64,000 nt of DNA from Prosapia bicincta (Eukaryota > Arthropoda > Insecta > Hemiptera > Cercopidae): contig JBAIZL010000006.1 in NCBI GenBank assembly GCA_036971475.1, forward strand, positions 13,848,705-13,912,704. The letters are read 5' to 3'. Shown piece by piece: positions 1-12,350 of this stretch. The notes under the pieces were generated by a model, which saw only the letters and a list, made by a program, of their open reading frames with translations, ran no database searches and was not told the origin of the DNA. The translations under genes and the position numbers were made by a program. The number at the start of each line of letters is the position of its first letter. Within the stretch, counting starts at the first letter, position 1.

Positions 1-3000
1 CTCGGACGTAAGTGGCTGAAATCGTAAATACGTTGAACGAGGAAAGCCCTATAAATTCCGGCAATCGTGCTAAAACGTCCCCATACATAAAATGATATCT
101 TCACATTATACATTTTTTTTTTATTATCTATGTTAACTATGAATTGTATAAGTTTATAGTAGTGGAATCGAAACTTCATTACAACAAAATAATAAGTTTT
201 AAAGTTTAATATCAAATTTTAAACAAAAGATTATATTTTAAAACCAGTAAGAACTAAAATCGTTCTTGCTCTTTTCCATTTGTCTCAAACCATTCATGGT
301 ATTTTTCGTCTTACACTTTTTAATTTTTCTGAAATATTTTGTTAGTGTGTTTAAATCATTTGATTTTTTTCTATCAAAATCTCCAAAAACAAATCAGCTC
401 GCTTCAATATAAATGTAAGCTTTTAGCTATTTATAATTCTATTCCATTACTTTCCTACTTAAGTTTTTATTCCCTTACTAAATAAATTAGGTTTTACGTG
501 ATTACAATTGAATATAACGGATGATAACCATCGACATATGAAATTTAAAAGCTTGAATACAGCCAATTACAGTACAATATTTACTAAACAAATTAATAAT
601 TTATAGTTTAATTTAATATTCTTTTTTCAAACAAAACACAATAGCCAAATTATAAAATTTAAAGTAGACTCTAATATAAGCAAAAGCATGTGCCTTATAA
701 TTAAGCTAAAGCCGAGATAATTTACCTATGCCTTATCAATTTACAATACACCCTATAGGGCTGGTCTGCTCTAGTTTGAAGGCCTTTAGGTAAAAACATT
801 CTTTGAATTTGGAGAAAGGATTTTAAAACCATATGCGTTCGAATATTAAAATACTTACTTCTAATTTTTCCTAACATTCTGTTTTATGCTCTTTAAAAAT
901 ATGACGAAAAAATTATATTGGACATGTTTATTCTCCTAAGAGCCTCCTATATTATAACCCCACAACATCAATAACCAATAATGCAGTATTTGATCGCTAA
1001 CAAAACAGTTTCTGCGGCTACAAGATTTATATGTTCGGTATTTCATTTTTTTCTACTGAACGGAAATTAGGTGAGTTATAGATTTAATTAAGACCTTCAA
1101 TCGATCACTTCATCACTGTAAGCTGGCTTCTGTGGAATACCTTCCCTAATGTAATCCATAATAAAGGATTAAGTACCTTTGATTAACTTTAATCCTTTAC
1201 GACAGTGTACAGTTAGAGTTTACGTACTCCCAAAGGGTTTTTGGTGAAACATTACTTTGAATAATGAACTAACGAGTTTACTTCGGCGAAGGTACAGTCT
1301 GTTCACATTGTTATAACAGAGCTAACAAACGTTTGATTCGATTATTGGTAAATGGGTTGTAAAGGTTTTCATTTAGAGTATTATTACTACAAATTAGAGA
1401 AAAATTATATATACAATATAATTGAGTAAGGACTTTAAAGGATTTGATAAGGAACTGAAAGTATCCTGGCAGTTCTACAAATCTTTTTTGAACTTGACAA
1501 ATATTAAAATAATGTTTTCGCTGAACTCAATCACAATATGAGTAATAAAGAAAATCTCGAATATCGAAACATTAACATGATACATTTTAAATTCCTTAAA
1601 ATCAAATATTCTCATATGAATTTAATAAAAGTAGTGCGTAAAGATAGGATTAATTTCGTAAAACAAGTATTAATTGTCAATTACACTCCCATTTTATTAT
1701 ATTACAAAAGGTAGTATAAAACATAGCTTACAGTGTGTATTTGCTTATTAGGCCTCGTGTACATTTCATAGTTAGGAAAACGAAATTCAGTTACCATATT
1801 GTTGTTAATTTAAGTTCAATTTGGAATTATTTGCTATACATATATAGGTTTGCATACAAGAAATAATTTTTTTACTAAGTAGTTTTTAATGCTTTAAATA
1901 GATACAAATATTTTTAAAATATTTAAATACTCCATATACGGGTCTGTAAAAAACATTGAGAAAAACATTTTTCCAAAACATAAACTATATTCCATAAACA
2001 CTGAGGTGTATCACATTTACCTTTTTCAAAATTGTACAAAATTCAAAGTCTGAAAATCGTTGTTCTCCTTGTAATTTCTGTTCTATCTACACGGATCTCA
2101 AAACATTTTTATAATCTGAGTTGAGGTTCTCAGAAGAACATTATCTACATAGGCATAGATAAAGAATATATGTATAAAGATAACCTGTTTTCCATGTACG
2201 GTAATTATTTATATTCTTGACTTCAATGTAATTAGAAGTTGGTCGATTATTAAAAACAGCAGATTATTTACAAGCATTGGTGTCAATACATTATAGCCTT
2301 ACTATCGCCTCACCGAGCTTTATGTCTAACAAAATAATGTAACAGCCTTATTCATTCATAAAAGCTCTGAATAATATCTATTAATAGCCATTTTGTTATG
2401 AATACCCCCTAACAGTAGAGCTGAACATTCTTTAATTAAGAACAAATGGATCCCACCCTCTGCTAACGGCAAGTAGGCCTTAGGCTGTTATAAATGATGC
2501 TTTCTTTTCCTTTTAAATTACCAGCAAAATTCTCAATTAAACCATTCTTCAAACGGATTAGCGATGACGTCATTGTTTAATAAATCGTTCTTCTAAGTCG
2601 CTTGATTAAGCGCTATATTTTAGGAGAAAGACTTTTAAAAGTGCAGATTGTTTTTAAAAGAAAAAATATATATTGTAAAATGTAGAGTCAAAAGTGTTTC
2701 AAAAGAAGGAAACCTTACGTATGAGACGTATATGTAGTCGTATATCTCGCGTGTTCGGGAGAGGCTAAAAGATAGGTATTAGTTTTTGTAGACTAATATT
2801 TAATCTTACGTTAACAATATGAAAGTAATTTTACTATGCATTTGTTAAAGTTTAATTAAACTTTATTTATGTGTTGTTTAGTGACGTTTTGCAATCTTGT
2901 TATTTTCAACTAAAACGTTACATAGGAGTAACACGCTCTCGGTATTTGAATCCTTGGCCTATTATTTACGAGACGATTTTCGCAGTCATTATGTCCCCTT

Positions 3001-4650
3001 GACAGTTTAATTAGAAAGCACGAAAAAGCTACATCTTCTAAAGGTCCCATTACGAAACAAGAGGATCTTTTATGCTTGTTGTTGTGTTTCCTATCTATCT
3101 ATATAGATATGAGAATCGTTGTCCTGAGTGACAGACTGAGAATCGTCATAGAGTCGAAACTATGAAAGGTAGAAACTTGAAACTTTCAGTGTACATACAG
3201 TTTATAACGTAGATATATAGTAACAAACGGTTTTGCAAAATATTAATTCAAAGGCTAAAAATTATAAATTTCTCTGGAAAGTTTACAAGTCCCATATGAA
3301 ATAAATAGAGAATGTATAATTTCAGAGACTATGCCTGTTCTATAGTTAGTATAACTTCTTACGAGGAAACAGGCCAGCGCCAGGTATCTAGATTTAATAC
3401 GGGTGCGGCCTATGTAAATGTATATATGTTTTCTATTGTTTTGCTCACGTACAAATTTTAATGGTTTAAAAACTAGTTACAAAAAATTTATTGGAATACA
3501 TATCTATATTTGAAATTCGAATTACCTAATGATTCTAACAAAGCTTTAAATGTAAATATCAGACAATATTGGTTGAATTTTTGCAATGTAAGTTTTTCTA
3601 GTCAGTTCTCTTAATGAAATATAGATATGGTACTATATGGTTTTAAATAGAATATTTATTGTAATAATAATATATTTTCGAAACTTTTTGACAAATTTAG
3701 GTTTCCAAAATATTCAGATACTAATTAAAAATATACCTTTATTTATTTATTGCTTTTTAATTTTATTTTATATTTTACGAGAATTACGAAAAGTGTAAAT
3801 GATGAAAACATCAGAATGTACTATTAAACAACTACATAATTATCTGACATTACTGTATCATTAAATGAAAACAGCAGTTTAACATTTATTTAATAAATAA
3901 TACGCTATTATAACTTTGTATTCCCATTCAATAACCAGTATCGGTTGTTAGTAGTTTTTATATTTATTATATTAAAATATAAAGTCACAATTTTAAACGA
4001 TTGCTGGTGAAGCTGTTATGGAGTCATAGTACCTTATAAGTACCTATATACAGTGGCCTCGTATTTTTCTAGGCCTATTGTGTTATATTTCCTGCAAAAA
4101 TAGTCAAGTTTTCTCGAAGTGATTACAATAGGGCGTAAATATTAAAATATATTGATACTTTCGAACATACAACCAACACCTATTAAATGCTCGTCAACTA
4201 ACAGGTTTAAAAGATTTGTCTTTCGGTTTGTACATAAACAAAAAATGAACACCGTTAAAAATTTGAGTGATATTTCTTTTACACATTCTGTCTCATACTA
4301 ATGAAACAACACTGAATCGTTCAAATCCAAAGGTGTAATTTGATTTTTTTTTCTTCAATTATTAACTTCAACGTCTACATTCTACAACTAATATCTTACG
4401 CGATATTCAAAACATAAATAAACACATGAAATATAAATTCCTTAATTATTAAAAACGTGGTGATCGGCTATTACTAACCAATTGGTAGTAGCAAGTAAAG
4501 GAACAGAATATTTAAGTAACACTTTATTTTAAAAGCACGAAGTATACTAATACAGTGTATATTTAACGATTTAACTTTAACGTGTTTAAAGAATAATTGT
4601 ATTATTTATTAATTCACTTTATATTTTGCTGGTTTATACAAATTAAATGC
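1..4650. other. AT-rich non-coding region
   Basis: No ORF resembling a known protein, no long tandem array and no recognised element was found here. A stretch at about 3060-3410 is a little more GC-rich and has the look of a dispersed repeat, but no second copy was seen in this window. The rest is low-complexity AT-rich DNA. Confidence 0.5.
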
Positions 4651-4671
4651 AATGAAAGGTTGACGTTACGA

Positions 4672-4812
4672 CCCATAGCTCTTCCAAGGATCGTGAAGAC
4701 GAGATCCATCATTCTCTTTAAATATCAAAGGTAAATTACACTACATTGTCCCTCTTCGTCACTCAACTCATTTATACCAAAGTCGTCAGTGGTGGGGGCC
4801 ATAACTCATCTG
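4672..4812. repeat. Dispersed repeat A, copy 1
   Basis: This stretch matches 48661-48811 in the same orientation. Shared landmarks are a conserved 'catcattc' block, 'aaatatcaaa.gtaaatta', 'ttgtccctctt.gtca' and 'ctcattta', followed by a 'tcagt.gt' block. Divergence is substantial, so the copies are old. The class (SINE, MITE or segmental duplication) is not clear, and no coding potential was seen. Confidence 0.6.
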
Positions 4813-5369
4813 CACCCCAAATCTCTTCTCATGAAGCAATTAATTGACTTATAACAATGAGCAATTAATAAGCAAACTACTAATGTTATTACGTGAATTA
4901 ATATTAAATAATGTTTTTGATTTCCCAAAACATTATCCTTTTAACTTTTTCAGATTCTTATAATGGTTTTATTACATTCATCTTATAAATAATGCATGAT
5001 TTTCTTATAATAATTCATTTAAAGTGTCTGTTTTCCAAAATTTAGTAACAATAAGTATAAAACAGATGTAATAATCAGTGAAAATACATTAATTATAGTA
5101 AATTGAACTTATAATTTTATTACAATAAACTCGTGATACAGTTCATACCTAATATTGATTAAAAACGCAAGTAGACTAATTTAATTTTCAAATTGACCGT
5201 TATCTATTGAGCCCATCTATATATTCTCATTGGCTTCCACTAGAAAAAAGGATGCGCTTTTGTATACAAATTTTAAATAAAATATCCAAATGACATCGAA
5301 ACTTCTTGTTTATTTGTACACTCAAAATAAGTATCGAATAATTAATTAACAGCTTAAATATCAAGACAA

Positions 5370-5440
5370 GGACTATATTTATTAGTGCAACATTTCGGCA
5401 ACTGATTCGTTGCTATTACCAAGCCTCAAAACCTTAAACA
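5370..5440 (-). other. Degenerate hammerhead-like motif
   Basis: On the minus strand a GCAAC/GTTGC hairpin is followed by C, GAAA and TGTTGCAC, the layout of stem II, core box 2 and a helix III region. The first box (expected CTGATGA) reads GGTAATA, so the motif is not canonical. It may be the tail of an old Penelope-like element. No coding remnant is attached. Confidence 0.3.
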
Positions 5441-5807
5441 AAATACAAATACACTCACTATAATAAATTATACATTTTTAATAACTCAACGAAATATTAA
5501 TCAATAAAATAACACAGTAAAATAATGAGTGTCTTCCATTCATCCCAAAGATAACTAAAACAGCAAAAATAGTCAGCGAACAACAATATTTATATGTAAA
5601 ATACACCCAAAATAACAAAGTAAAACAAACAACAATAAAAGGTTTTGAACAACCATATATATTAACAATGACTAATTATTGAATGATTTTTCATTTTAAA
5701 ACAATCGCTTGTTTATACTATATATATATTTCAAAACTATTTTTTAATGTTGACATGGAAAAGTGTTTTTAAGTACTTGTAATGAAAGTAATGAAATTAA
5801 TATATGA

Positions 5808-5810
<3 letters not shown>

Positions 5811-5843
<33 letters not shown>
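5811..5843. repeat. (TA)n microsatellite
   Basis: A pure TA dinucleotide run. It lies directly beyond the 3' end of the minus-strand Penelope-like element that follows, the same arrangement as in several other copies in the window. Confidence 0.95.
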
Positions 5844-5849
<6 letters not shown>

Positions 5850-6745
5850 AAAGATGATTATTTTTTCTTGATTTGTTATAATTATTAAATAACTTCAAAA
5901 AGTTCATAATCAAGATATATTTTATTCAACATTTACAATTATGCTGAAGCTTTTCGCCGGAGTATAGTTCCAGCATTCTCAAAGACTACTAACATGGTTT
6001 GTAAAATTATTTAAACATTACTCTAATTGATTGCACAATGTACATAAACCACTGATATCTTATTTCTTTAATCTATTTGCTTTACATTAAATGAACTATC
6101 TGTTTGATAAAATCTTAAATTCTATCTAAAACATGAAAAATTGTGTTATGTTTAGATTTAATTTGGGACTGTTCTTTAATAAGTATGTTGTTTAATTTAT
6201 GCTTGTAGATATATAGGTTTTCCAGAACATTCATTTTCAAACCTTTATTAATATGTTTGATTAAATTCATATTTTGTATGTCTGGAAAACTATGGTTATT
6301 TGCAATACAATGAGTGGCCATATTCGATTTATATATATCTGGTTTTATATACGCATTGAGATGTTCTTTGTAGCGATCCTTTATTTTCTTTTTTGTTTGA
6401 CCTACATAATTTTTATTGCAATCTTGGCAATTTATGCTATATATCCCACATAAATCTAATTTACTAGTGTGATTACTTTGATTTAAAATACGATTATTGA
6501 TGGTATTGTTTGTATAAAACGCAAATTTAATATTAGTATTTTTAAACAACTTTTCAAGTGATTTAATTTCATATCCCGTGTAAATAAATTTAGTCCATTT
6601 TGTTTCATTTTTACTTATAATTTGTCTGTTATAATTTAGTAATTTATTCTGAACGTTACTATTCAATTTATCTATAGTCTGCCTTTTATAACCGTTTACT
6701 GAAGCTAATTGATATATTATTATCAAAATAGACAAAATGAATTAA
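5844..6745 (-). mobile_element. Penelope-like element 3' fragment (PLE-1)
   Basis: This is a 5'-truncated Penelope-like retroelement on the minus strand. It comprises the C-terminal coding part (6115-6735), a 3' untranslated region of about 270 bp and a (TA)n array at the end. Around 5943-5985 the minus strand shows a stem II hairpin (GCTGGA/TCCGGC), GAAA and the palindrome AAGCTT, as in the hammerhead motifs of related copies. The first core box is degenerate (CTTTGAGA instead of CTGATGA). The 5' break lies next to the LINE that starts near 6750 on the other strand, so the two are head to head. Confidence 0.75.
6115..6735 (-). pseudogene. PLE C-terminal region with GIY-YIG endonuclease
   Basis: A 206-codon open frame with no ATG at its start (the first codon is TTG), so it is the C-terminal part of a longer PLE protein and not a separate gene. 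Residues 1-30 match the end of the thumb/linker region of PLEs (...YQLASVNGYKRQTIDK). A GIY-YIG nuclease domain starts near residue 96 (CGIYS), followed by two cysteines (C103, C106), YVGQT at 110-114 and the catalytic-type arginine near 121 in KDRYKEHLNA. In PLEs this domain nicks target DNA for target-primed reverse transcription. The frame is intact to its stop. Relatives lie at 41125-42052 and 59930-60283. Confidence 0.8.
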
Positions 6746-6776
6746 ACATAATATGTTATGTTCCTCATAACATCCC

Positions 6777-7100
6777 TTGAGGAACCAGACAAAAACTCAT
6801 TGTATGTTGTCTTGCCAGGGCAGTGGGGGCTCTGCTCTGGAAGACCGTTATTTCCCCCATACTCGTGGGACTTTAATGGACCAAGTAAGTAAAAGAATTG
6901 ATTTCGAGACTGCACAGACAGTGGGAGCCAATGAGACGGCAAACCGTGAGTCTGTAGCTGATGTGTCAACGGCAACCATCACTGGGGGTGCGGGGGCGGC
7001 TGTCAAGCTGCCGACTGCAGAAACCGGTGAAGTGGCTGTAGAGTTGAGCACGCTGTCTAGTCCTGGGGCTGCTCTGCGGACCCAGGCGACTGCAAATTAA
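6777..7100 (+). pseudogene. LINE ORF1 C-terminal fragment
   Basis: A 107-codon open frame lies just upstream of ORF2 and ends in TAA at 7098-7100, nine bases before the ORF2 start at 7109. It is rich in Ala, Thr, Val and Glu and shows no zinc knuckle. Its place, between the broken 5' end of the element and the endonuclease, makes it the likely tail of ORF1, the nucleic-acid-binding protein of LINEs. No domain can be recognised in it directly. The first methionine at 6777 is probably internal. Confidence 0.45.
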
Positions 7101-7108
7101 GTAGAACA

Positions 7109-8188
7109 ATGATCAAGATCCTCCAAGTGAACCTACAGCATAGCAGGGTGGCGAGTGCTGTCGTGTGTAGGATGCTGGACAGGGGAGAGGTGGACTTGGT
7201 TCTCATCCATGGATTTCTGGAGGACGAATATGCGGGCTGGCGACATCTGGAGGTAAGTTGTTGTACGATAAGGACTCCGGTGTTCCCAGGACGTGTATCC
7301 TGGTTAGGAGGGGGTTGAGTACTTTTGTACTAACGGACTTCTGCTGCAGGGACTTAATAGCAGTGACGGTGGAGCTGCGGGCGGAGGGGAGGATGAAGAG
7401 GCTGAACCTTGCCACGGCATATCTCCCCTTTGACTACGCGGGGTCTCTACCAACACAAGAGCTGAGGAAGCTGGTCGAGCACTGCGGGGCTGTGGATGAG
7501 GAGCTGCTGGTGGGGATGGATGCTAACTCCCATCACACTTCGTGTGGAAGTACAGGTACCAACACTAGAGGTGAGGAACTTTTAGCTTATCTTAGCTCTA
7601 AGAATTTACTAGTCTTAAATCAGGGAGAAGAGCCGACGTTTGTCACTAGGGCCAGACAGGAGGTCCTGGAGATTACGGTGGCATCGAACCAGACGGCTAG
7701 GTATGTACTAAACTGGCATGTGTCGGATGAACCATCTTCTTCTGACCACAGACATATTAGGTATGATATCTCTCTAAATCCAGCCATGCTTCGGCCAACC
7801 AGGAATACAAGAAGAACAGACTGGGACACCTACAGGAGGGACCTGGGAGTTCGGATTGAGGAGGCTGGATTGGAGTATGGTGGGAGGAGAGAGCTAGAAG
7901 ACTCTGCCGCATTGGTTTGCGAGGCTATAGTAGAATCCTTTACTGATAACTGCCCTCTTAGCGAGGGGAGAAAAGTAGGGGTTTCCGTCATGGTGGAACA
8001 AGAAGCTAGCCAAACTTCGGAAGACCACCAGGAGACTCTTTAATAGAGCAAAAAAGAACGGGGAGTGGGACCAGTATAGGAAAACACTAACCGAATACAA
8101 CAGGGCAATTAGAGAAGCACGCAGGAAGTTCTGGAAGGAGTTTTGTCAAGAGATTGACAAAACTCGGGAAGGGGCACGACTGCATAAA
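7109..8188 (+). pseudogene. LINE ORF2: AP endonuclease part
   Basis: This begins MIKILQVNLQHSR, the standard start of an apurinic-type endonuclease in this LINE group. The frame then shifts near 7240 and continues as ...LLYDKDSGVPRTCILV. MDANSHH is encoded near 7515-7535 and SSSDHRHIRYD near 7735-7765, matching the catalytic Asp/Asn and the final Asp-His of the fold. The enzyme nicks the target to prime reverse transcription. A second frameshift lies near 7978 in a G run; beyond it the linker reads ...WWNKKLAKLRKTTRRLFNRAKK. No in-frame stop was found apart from those caused by the shifts. Confidence 0.85.
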
Positions 8189-9756
8189 GTGCTATCTAAG
8201 GACCCAGTTAACCCGGTGGGGATGCTAAGAACCCCACTGGGCAATATAACAAAAACTGCAAGGGAAACTGTGGAAGAATTAATCAGAACACATTTCCCTT
8301 CCAGTACCCTGAGGAAACTTGGGGGAGCAGACACTGAAACAGTTGCCAAACTCTCCACAAGACGTGGTAAGAGGGAGGACTGGGAAGTGGCAAGGAGGAT
8401 AGTAACTCCACAAAGGGTAAGATGGGCTATTGGCACATTTAAACCATACACATCTCCAGGTCCAGATGGGATCTATCCTGTGCTGCTGCAGCAGGGAATG
8501 GATTTGCTGGTACTGGTACTTACTAAATTATACAGGCTAAGCATTACTTTAGGGCATGTTCCGGCAGCCTGGAAAGCTAGTAAGGTGGTCTTTATACCTA
8601 AGCTCACCGGTAACCAATCGGAAGGGAAAGGATACAGACCTATTACACTCATGTCCTTTGTTCTTAAGGGACTTGAAAAACTGGTTGATAGGCATATTAG
8701 GGGGGGGGGGTGCTTTGGCCATAAAACCACTGCATTGGAACCAGTATGCTTATCAACCGGGAAAATCCTGCGAGGGAGCTCTCCATCAAGTGGTTGGTAG
8801 GATTGAGCAAATGATCGCCAAGAAGGGTTGTGCCATAGGTGCCTTCCTCGACATTGAAGGGGCTTTCAATAACCCCTCATTGGAGACGATGGTAAGTGGT
8901 GCAAGACGTCATGGAGTGGATGGAACCACTTGTGGTTGGATAAGTTCCATGTTAACAAACAGAAGTATTTCTGTAGAGGTGGCAGGGGAGGTCAGAAGGG
9001 CGGAGACAAGTCTGGGCTGTGCACAGGGGGGGGGGGTTCTCTCTCCTCTGTTGTGGTGCCTAGTGGTTGACAACCTTATTGAACTCCTGAATGAACAGGG
9101 GTACTTCTGTCTAGGATATGCGGACGACATAGTTGTTTTGATCCTGGGCAGATTCCCTGATACAGTCCTTAAGGTAATCAGAAATCCTCTACGACTGATT
9201 GAAGAGTGGTGTAAAAAGGAGAACCTTAGGGTAAATCCAAAAAAGACTGCTCTCATTAACTTCACCAGACAGCGAAAAGATCTGACGACCAGGATGCCCC
9301 GCTTGTTTGGTGAATACCTTGAGTTTGTGGGGGAGGTGAAGTACCTGGAAGTTACTCTGGACAGAAACTCACCTGGAACCCACATCTTGAGAGGACAGTT
9401 AACAGGGCCAAAAGGGCACTGATGACTGTGAGAAGAATGGTGGGTAAGAAATGGGGACTGATGCCATCAATGATGCACTGGATGTATCTGAGGGTGATAA
9501 GACCTATGATTACCTATGGAGCTCTGGTGTGGTGGACAAAGGCCAACCAGGCACAGACAAGAGCTAAACTGAGCTCTATCCAGAGATTGGCCTGTCTGTG
9601 CACACTGGGAGCGATGTCAACTACACCAGGTACAGCATTGGAAGTAATGCTTAACCTCCCTTCCCTTGAGCTTGTCCTTAGGGGAGAGGCGAGGCTGCCG
9701 GCATGGAAATTGCGCAAATCGAGCAACTGGGCTAACCTCCAGATGTCTCGGGACAT
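8189..9756 (+). pseudogene. LINE ORF2: reverse transcriptase part
   Basis: Reverse transcriptase motifs appear in order. YTSPGPDGIYPVLLQ is near 8450, VVFIPK with GYRPITLMSF near 8587-8660, YAYQPGKS near 8746, the first catalytic Asp in AFLDIEGAF near 8845, and CAQGGGVLSPLLW near 9020-9055. The catalytic pair sits in GYADDIVVL at about 9112-9138, and LRVNPKKT near 9224. The frame shifts in the run of ten G at 8701-8710, again near 9370, and near 9750. One G run at 9027-9037 seems to add a glycine to the usual QGGVLSP. With these shifts the protein cannot be made as written, but all catalytic residues are present. Confidence 0.88.
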
Positions 9757-10722
9757 ATGAGTATTGAGTGCGTGGTCAAAGAACCCGTCTTGGAAATGGG
9801 CAGCGACCACATTACTCGAATGTTTGCACCTGACCAGGTCCACCAAACTATGATGGAATGGTCAGGGACATTAACATCGGGAGCTCAGTTCTGGTACACA
9901 GATGGCTCCAGGATGGACTTCGGCACTGGAGCGGGGGTGTATTGTAAAATCCCAAGGGTAGAACTAGTTATTTCCTTGGAGAGGCATACCTCTGTCTTTC
10001 AGGCCGAAATATATGCAATAAATGCCTGTCTGGGAGAGATAACGAGAAGGGAAACACACGGGACCCGGATTGTTATTTTCTCCGACAGTCAAGCAGCAAT
10101 TAAGGCACTAAACGGACACGTGGTCACCTCGGCCATAGTCAGGGAGTGCCAAATTAACCTACAAGCTCTGGCAAGGCACAATCAAATCATGATAGGTTGG
10201 GTGCAAGGGCATAAGGGAATACTTGGAAATGAAGCCGCAGATGCGCTGGTCAGGGAGGGGTCTTCGACTCCCCTGATTGGACCGGAGCCTGCGGTAGGAA
10301 TTTCCAAATCCATGGTCAAGATGGCAGTGCGAAGGTGGATGGCTGAAAGACACTGTGAGCACTGGATCAGGCCCGAAGGGATGAGACACAGTAAGCTAAC
10401 CCTTAGGAAACCTTCCTTGGGGCTGCAAAAGCGTCTCATCTATCTGTCTAGGCAGGAATTGAGGATAGCCACGGGTCTACTCACGGGACACTGTGGACTA
10501 AGGAAACATTTGCATAAAATGGGTATCTACAAAGATGAACCAGTGTGCAGATTATGCGGGCAGGAACTGGAGACTGCCACACACATTATTTACAGATGTG
10601 AAGTACTTGCTGAGAGGCGCTTCAACCTCTTTGGTGATGGAACGGCTTTGGTGGATGCTGAAGGTAAAACGCTAGTCAGGAAACTCCTAAACCTGGTAAG
10701 AGGAAAGGGGTTATTTGACTAG
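9757..10722 (+). pseudogene. LINE ORF2: RNase H and CCHC part
   Basis: A 321-codon frame holds a type I RNase H. The catalytic acids can be seen in YTDGSRMD (near 9895), FQAEIYAI (near 9998), FSDSQAAIKAL (near 10078) and GNEAADALV (near 10225), preceded by the conserved WVQGHKG. The domain degrades the RNA strand of the hybrid during retrotransposition. A C-terminal CRLCGQELETATHIIYRC near 10546-10600 has the CCHC spacing of LINE C-termini. The stop is at 10720-10722. This frame is undamaged over its whole length. Confidence 0.9.
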
Positions 10723-10805
10723 ATCAGGGAGGTAAGTACAATATACCTTAAGGTAGCAGTGCTTCGGGCAATTCAAACACGCTCCCAAGTTTAAAAAAAA
10801 AAAAA
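10723..10805 (+). other. LINE 3' UTR and poly(A)
   Basis: About 70 bases follow the ORF2 stop and end in a run of 13 A at 10793-10805. The short A tail directly joins sequence belonging to a PLE tail. Confidence 0.75.
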
Positions 10806-10900
10806 GTTAAAATACAAATACAAGAATTATACTTGAATTTGTTGTAATTGTATTTTAACTTAGTTCTTCATTAATACACAAGAATACATATTGTGATACA

Positions 10901-10953
<53 letters not shown>

Positions 10954-11041
10954 CAATATGTTTTCTTGTGTATTAATAAAGAACTATGTCAAAATAGAAA
11001 TACAAGAATTATAATTCTTGTATTTGTATTTTGACTTAGTT

Positions 11042-11093
<52 letters not shown>
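10806..11093. repeat. Inverted PLE tails around (TA)n arrays
   Basis: The block 'aaaatacaa.tacaagaatta' and 'acttagttctt' occurs twice in opposite orientation on either side of a (TA)n array (10905-10951), and a second array follows (11045-11093). The same words occur at 58041-58075 next to a PLE hammerhead, which identifies them as the terminal part of a PLE 3' UTR. The block at 11000-11040 is itself nearly palindromic. No hammerhead core remains here. Confidence 0.65.
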
Positions 11094-11098
<5 letters not shown>

Positions 11099-11240
11099 AT
11101 ACACAGTTAGATGAAGATAAAACCTCAAGATGTATATAGTAAATGTACACAAATGTAAAAACGTACAAAGTTGTGTTTTTACATAAAATGAATTGTAATC
11201 ATTCTAACCTTGTACTTACTAATGATTCCATCCGGGGATA

Positions 11241-11600
11241 TTCTCTGTTATGTCTAACTAAAGGGTAGATTTGTGACGTCAGTGTTTGGCATTAATTAAG
11301 GGCGTGACCTAGCAACTGCGCTACACCACAGTTGTAGATTTACCTTCTGTAGAGCGTACGTATTACACTAAACTAACTACAGCTCATGCATTATGTAATG
11401 TCTCTGGTAAAGATAGCATTGTTTATTTATAAGTGTCCGTTCTGGTTTCTTAACAGAATATTTTTTGTAAATACTCTGTAAGAGAGAATTATTAAACCTG
11501 CTATATATCATAGTGTAATCATTCCATTTCATTAGCTACAAGTTCCAAAGAATCTGTTACACATTGTTATTATTAATATTACCTTACACGAATTTATTAC
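11241..11600. repeat. Dispersed repeat B, copy 1
   Basis: This matches 49440-49770 in the same orientation, strongly over about 240 bp. Shared blocks include 'atgtctaactaaagg', 'gtgacgtca.tgttt.gca', 'tgtagatttacctt', 'gtagagcgtac' and 'tgcattatgtaatgtctct', then 'tttatttataagtgtcc'. Weaker similarity continues to about 11600. No ORF. It could be a SINE/MITE family or part of an old duplication together with repeats A and C. Confidence 0.7.
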
Positions 11601-12194
11601 ACGTTACGACTTGTTTGTTATTTATAAACCTGTGTGTTCTTCTATTACGAAAATTAGATTATATTATTAGCCTACACAGCTCATAAGTTTTGAAAAAGGT
11701 TTTTAATGATTTTATAACCTTAAATAATATATATTATTCAATATCTAGTTGTTTAAATGTTTTTTTAAGATGTCTAGTTTTGTAATATTTTTTGTTTTGC
11801 ATTACCTATCTATATTAGTTAACTACAGGAAGCACCAATAGTCCTGAATAGGTAAAATTAAATATTACATAACTACTCTGAATTTGAGAAAAAAATAATT
11901 TCAAACCTCTAATTTGGCAACAATGAATTAATCTTAGAGGAGAAAAATTTAGACTTTATTTTATTTAATATTTTCTTTTAACAATAACATTGTCTGAAAG
12001 TATAGAAGATGAAATTATAATTAAAAATATTCCTTGCAATAAATATGTTAGTAAAACTGGTGTAAAATTTCTCTATGGACCAAAGGAATAGGTATAGAAC
12101 TGGTAGTTAGAAAAATCGAATTTAATTGTATATATAAAATTATAAATTTAATTTAAGCCCGATTAAAACTGGACTTATGTTAAAATATACCGTT

Positions 12195-12350
12195 TATTGC
12201 AGGTGTTTCTAAAACATTATCTTCCAGGAATCCTTTAGGAACTTGAAATGTCAGCGTTTTGCATCTGTCTGGCATTTTGTCAATTTTAAGCCAATCAGGT
12301 TGTTAAACTTAAGTAAGAACAACAGTTTCAAGTTTTAATCCTGTAACCTA
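12195..12350. repeat. Dispersed repeat C, copy 1
   Basis: This matches 52408-52560, same orientation. The core is 'gtcagcgttttgc', 'tctgtctggcattttgtcaat' and 'agccaatcaggttgttaaact', with 'agtttcaagtt' beyond. No coding potential. Confidence 0.7.

Larger units (their letters stand above)
6750..10805 (+). mobile_element. Non-LTR retrotransposon, LOA/I-group with RNase H
   Basis: A long LINE on the plus strand: the end of ORF1, an ORF2 with AP endonuclease, reverse transcriptase, RNase H and a C-terminal CCHC motif, a short 3' UTR and a poly(A) tail at about 10793-10805. The domain order and RNase H point to the I/LOA group, and the reverse transcriptase wording (FLDIEGAF, GYADDIVVL) fits LOA-like elements best. 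The 5' end is missing and abuts PLE-1. ORF2 is broken by about five frameshifts, with no clear in-frame nonsense codon. It is far more GC-rich than its surroundings. No target-site duplication could be defined by eye because the 5' end is truncated. Confidence 0.85.

Noticed and set aside
1..5800. Host promoter or gene start in the first 5.8 kb
   Set aside because: No ORF of useful length and only generic AT-rich words; nothing supports it.
7203..10439. Minus-strand ORFs of 68-158 codons opposite the LINE
   Set aside because: Shadows of ORF2; plus-strand frames hold all conserved motifs.
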